A stretch of DNA of 5,367 nt from an uncultured Agathobacter sp. (GTDB lineage: Bacteria > Bacillota > Clostridia > Lachnospirales > Lachnospiraceae). The position numbers and the translations under genes are program-made. The stretch covers positions 1 to 5,367 of the forward strand of contig CAKRKX010000132.1 in NCBI GenBank assembly GCA_934358675.1, read 5' to 3'. Of the stretch, positions 5,040-5,367 are shown piece by piece. The notes beneath the pieces are model-generated. The model did no database searches. It saw nothing but the letters and a program-made list of their open reading frames with translations, and was not told the origin of the DNA. Position 1 is the stretch's first letter; the number at the start of each line of letters is the position of its first letter.

Positions 5040-5127
5040 CAGTTATACAAAGAGATTATAGCGCAATACAAACGCACGTTCAACTCAAAATCAGACACTC
5101 AATATATCTAAAAATTGCAAAGTTAAA
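5040..5127. other. A/T-rich intergenic stretch without recognised content
   Basis: The gene-free region 4812-5364 is otherwise occupied by promoters, sRNA-2 and a structured leader. In this part I see no ORF with a ribosome binding site, no hairpin of note and no promoter on either strand. Confidence 0.5.
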
Positions 5128-5145
5128 TTTGCGTGCATACGCAAA
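5128..5145. repeat. Perfect 7-bp inverted repeat upstream of the leader promoter (candidate operator)
   Basis: TTTGCGT, spacer GCAT, ACGCAAA. It ends six bases before the -35 element at 5152, a usual place for a regulator-binding site. It lacks a following T-run on either strand that would make it a terminator. Confidence 0.4.
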
Positions 5146-5151
5146 AAATTC

Positions 5152-5180
5152 TTGACTTTTCACCTGTCATTCGCTATTCT
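5152..5180 (+). promoter_or_regulatory. Promoter of the downstream gene's long leader
   Basis: -35 TTGACT (5152-5157), a 17-base spacer and -10 TATTCT (5175-5180). Each hexamer is close to consensus. Predicted start is near 5187, ten bases before the folded leader element. Confidence 0.65.
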
Positions 5181-5196
5181 GAATTCACAACATCTA

Positions 5197-5264
5197 TATC
5201 CATTTCAAGCAACTTGGTTGCCAGATCATAACGAACCATTTTCCGGTTCAATTATCAATGGATA
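5197..5264 (+). promoter_or_regulatory. Three-way-junction-like structured leader RNA
   Basis: Closing stem TATCCATT (5197-5204) with AATGGATA (5257-5264), 8 bp perfect. Inside are hairpin GCAAC-TTG-GTTGC (5209-5221) and hairpin GAACC...GGTTC (5233-5237 with 5245-5249). It sits ten bases after a predicted transcription start and about 100 bases before a start codon, the layout of a cis-regulatory leader. I do not recognise a known riboswitch consensus. Confidence 0.42.
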
Positions 5265-5280
5265 GGACAATTAAATATTT

Positions 5281-5328
5281 TAAATCATTATGATTTATTT
5301 TTGCTTTTTGGGGGTGTGAAAATAAATC
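5281..5328 (+). promoter_or_regulatory. Overlapping, mutually exclusive hairpins before the last start codon
   Basis: Perfect repeat TAAATCA-TTA-TGATTTA (5281-5297) competes with GATTTATTTT (5292-5301) pairing to AAAATAAATC (5319-5328), 10 bp. The segment 5292-5297 can pair in only one of them. As DNA, the first repeat could also be an operator. A weaker promoter (TTGGGG 5308-5313, 17 bases, TATGAT 5331-5336) overlaps this region. Confidence 0.4.
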
Positions 5329-5364
5329 TTTATGATATATACTAAAGGAAAGGTAACATACTAT

Positions 5365-5367
5365 ATG
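5365..5367 (+). CDS. Start codon of a gene running off the window
   Basis: The last three bases are ATG, preceded by a purine-rich ribosome binding site (AAAGGAAAGG, 5344-5353) 11 bases upstream and by the leader region 5187-5364. No coding sequence is visible, so the product cannot be stated. It could also be a chance ATG in A/T-rich DNA. Confidence 0.4.

Noticed and set aside
3045..5059. AAAGAGATTAT occurring both in sRNA-1 P1 and at 5049-5059
   Set aside because: Several 11-base A/T-rich matches are expected by chance in a window of this size and the second copy has no structural context.

Overview
The window looks like a chromosomal segment from a Clostridia bacterium, most likely Lachnospiraceae. 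The evidence is the long clostridial form of PRPP synthetase, an MscL with a C-terminal four-cysteine zinc ribbon, strong AGGAG-type ribosome binding sites, consensus sigma-A-type promoters and moderate GC content. All assignments come from reading the sequence by eye; no search was run.

The left part (1-2340) is ordinary core genome. It holds the 3' part of prs (+), cut by the window edge. Convergent to it is an HD-domain nucleotide phosphohydrolase gene (-), and the two share a bidirectional terminator. Upstream of that lies mscL (-), with its own promoter and terminator.

The right part (2340-5367) looks accessory. An A/T-rich gene (+, 2581-3018) encodes a small stand-alone protein that resembles the PBECR (Barnase/EndoU/ColicinE5/RelE-like) nuclease fold of phages and conjugative elements. 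A near-consensus promoter overlaps the end of this gene and drives a ~145-nt structured RNA (sRNA-1). It has a perfect 14-bp closing stem, three internal hairpins and its own terminator, with no gene after it on that strand. Next comes a two-gene minus-strand operon: an HNH-endonuclease-like protein with a degenerate zinc site, then a 139-residue protein of unknown function. Upstream of the operon, divergently transcribed, is a second compact RNA unit of ~97 nt (sRNA-2), with its own promoter, hairpin and terminator. The window ends in a long leader region with a promoter, a three-way-junction-like fold, alternative hairpins and a ribosome binding site before an ATG in the last three bases.

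The most interesting content is the cluster of two apparently independent small RNA genes interleaved with two putative nucleases (PBECR-like and HNH-like). I could not match either RNA to a family I know. A nuclease/RNA regulatory or toxin-antitoxin relationship is an inference from position and small shared motifs, not something the sequence proves.
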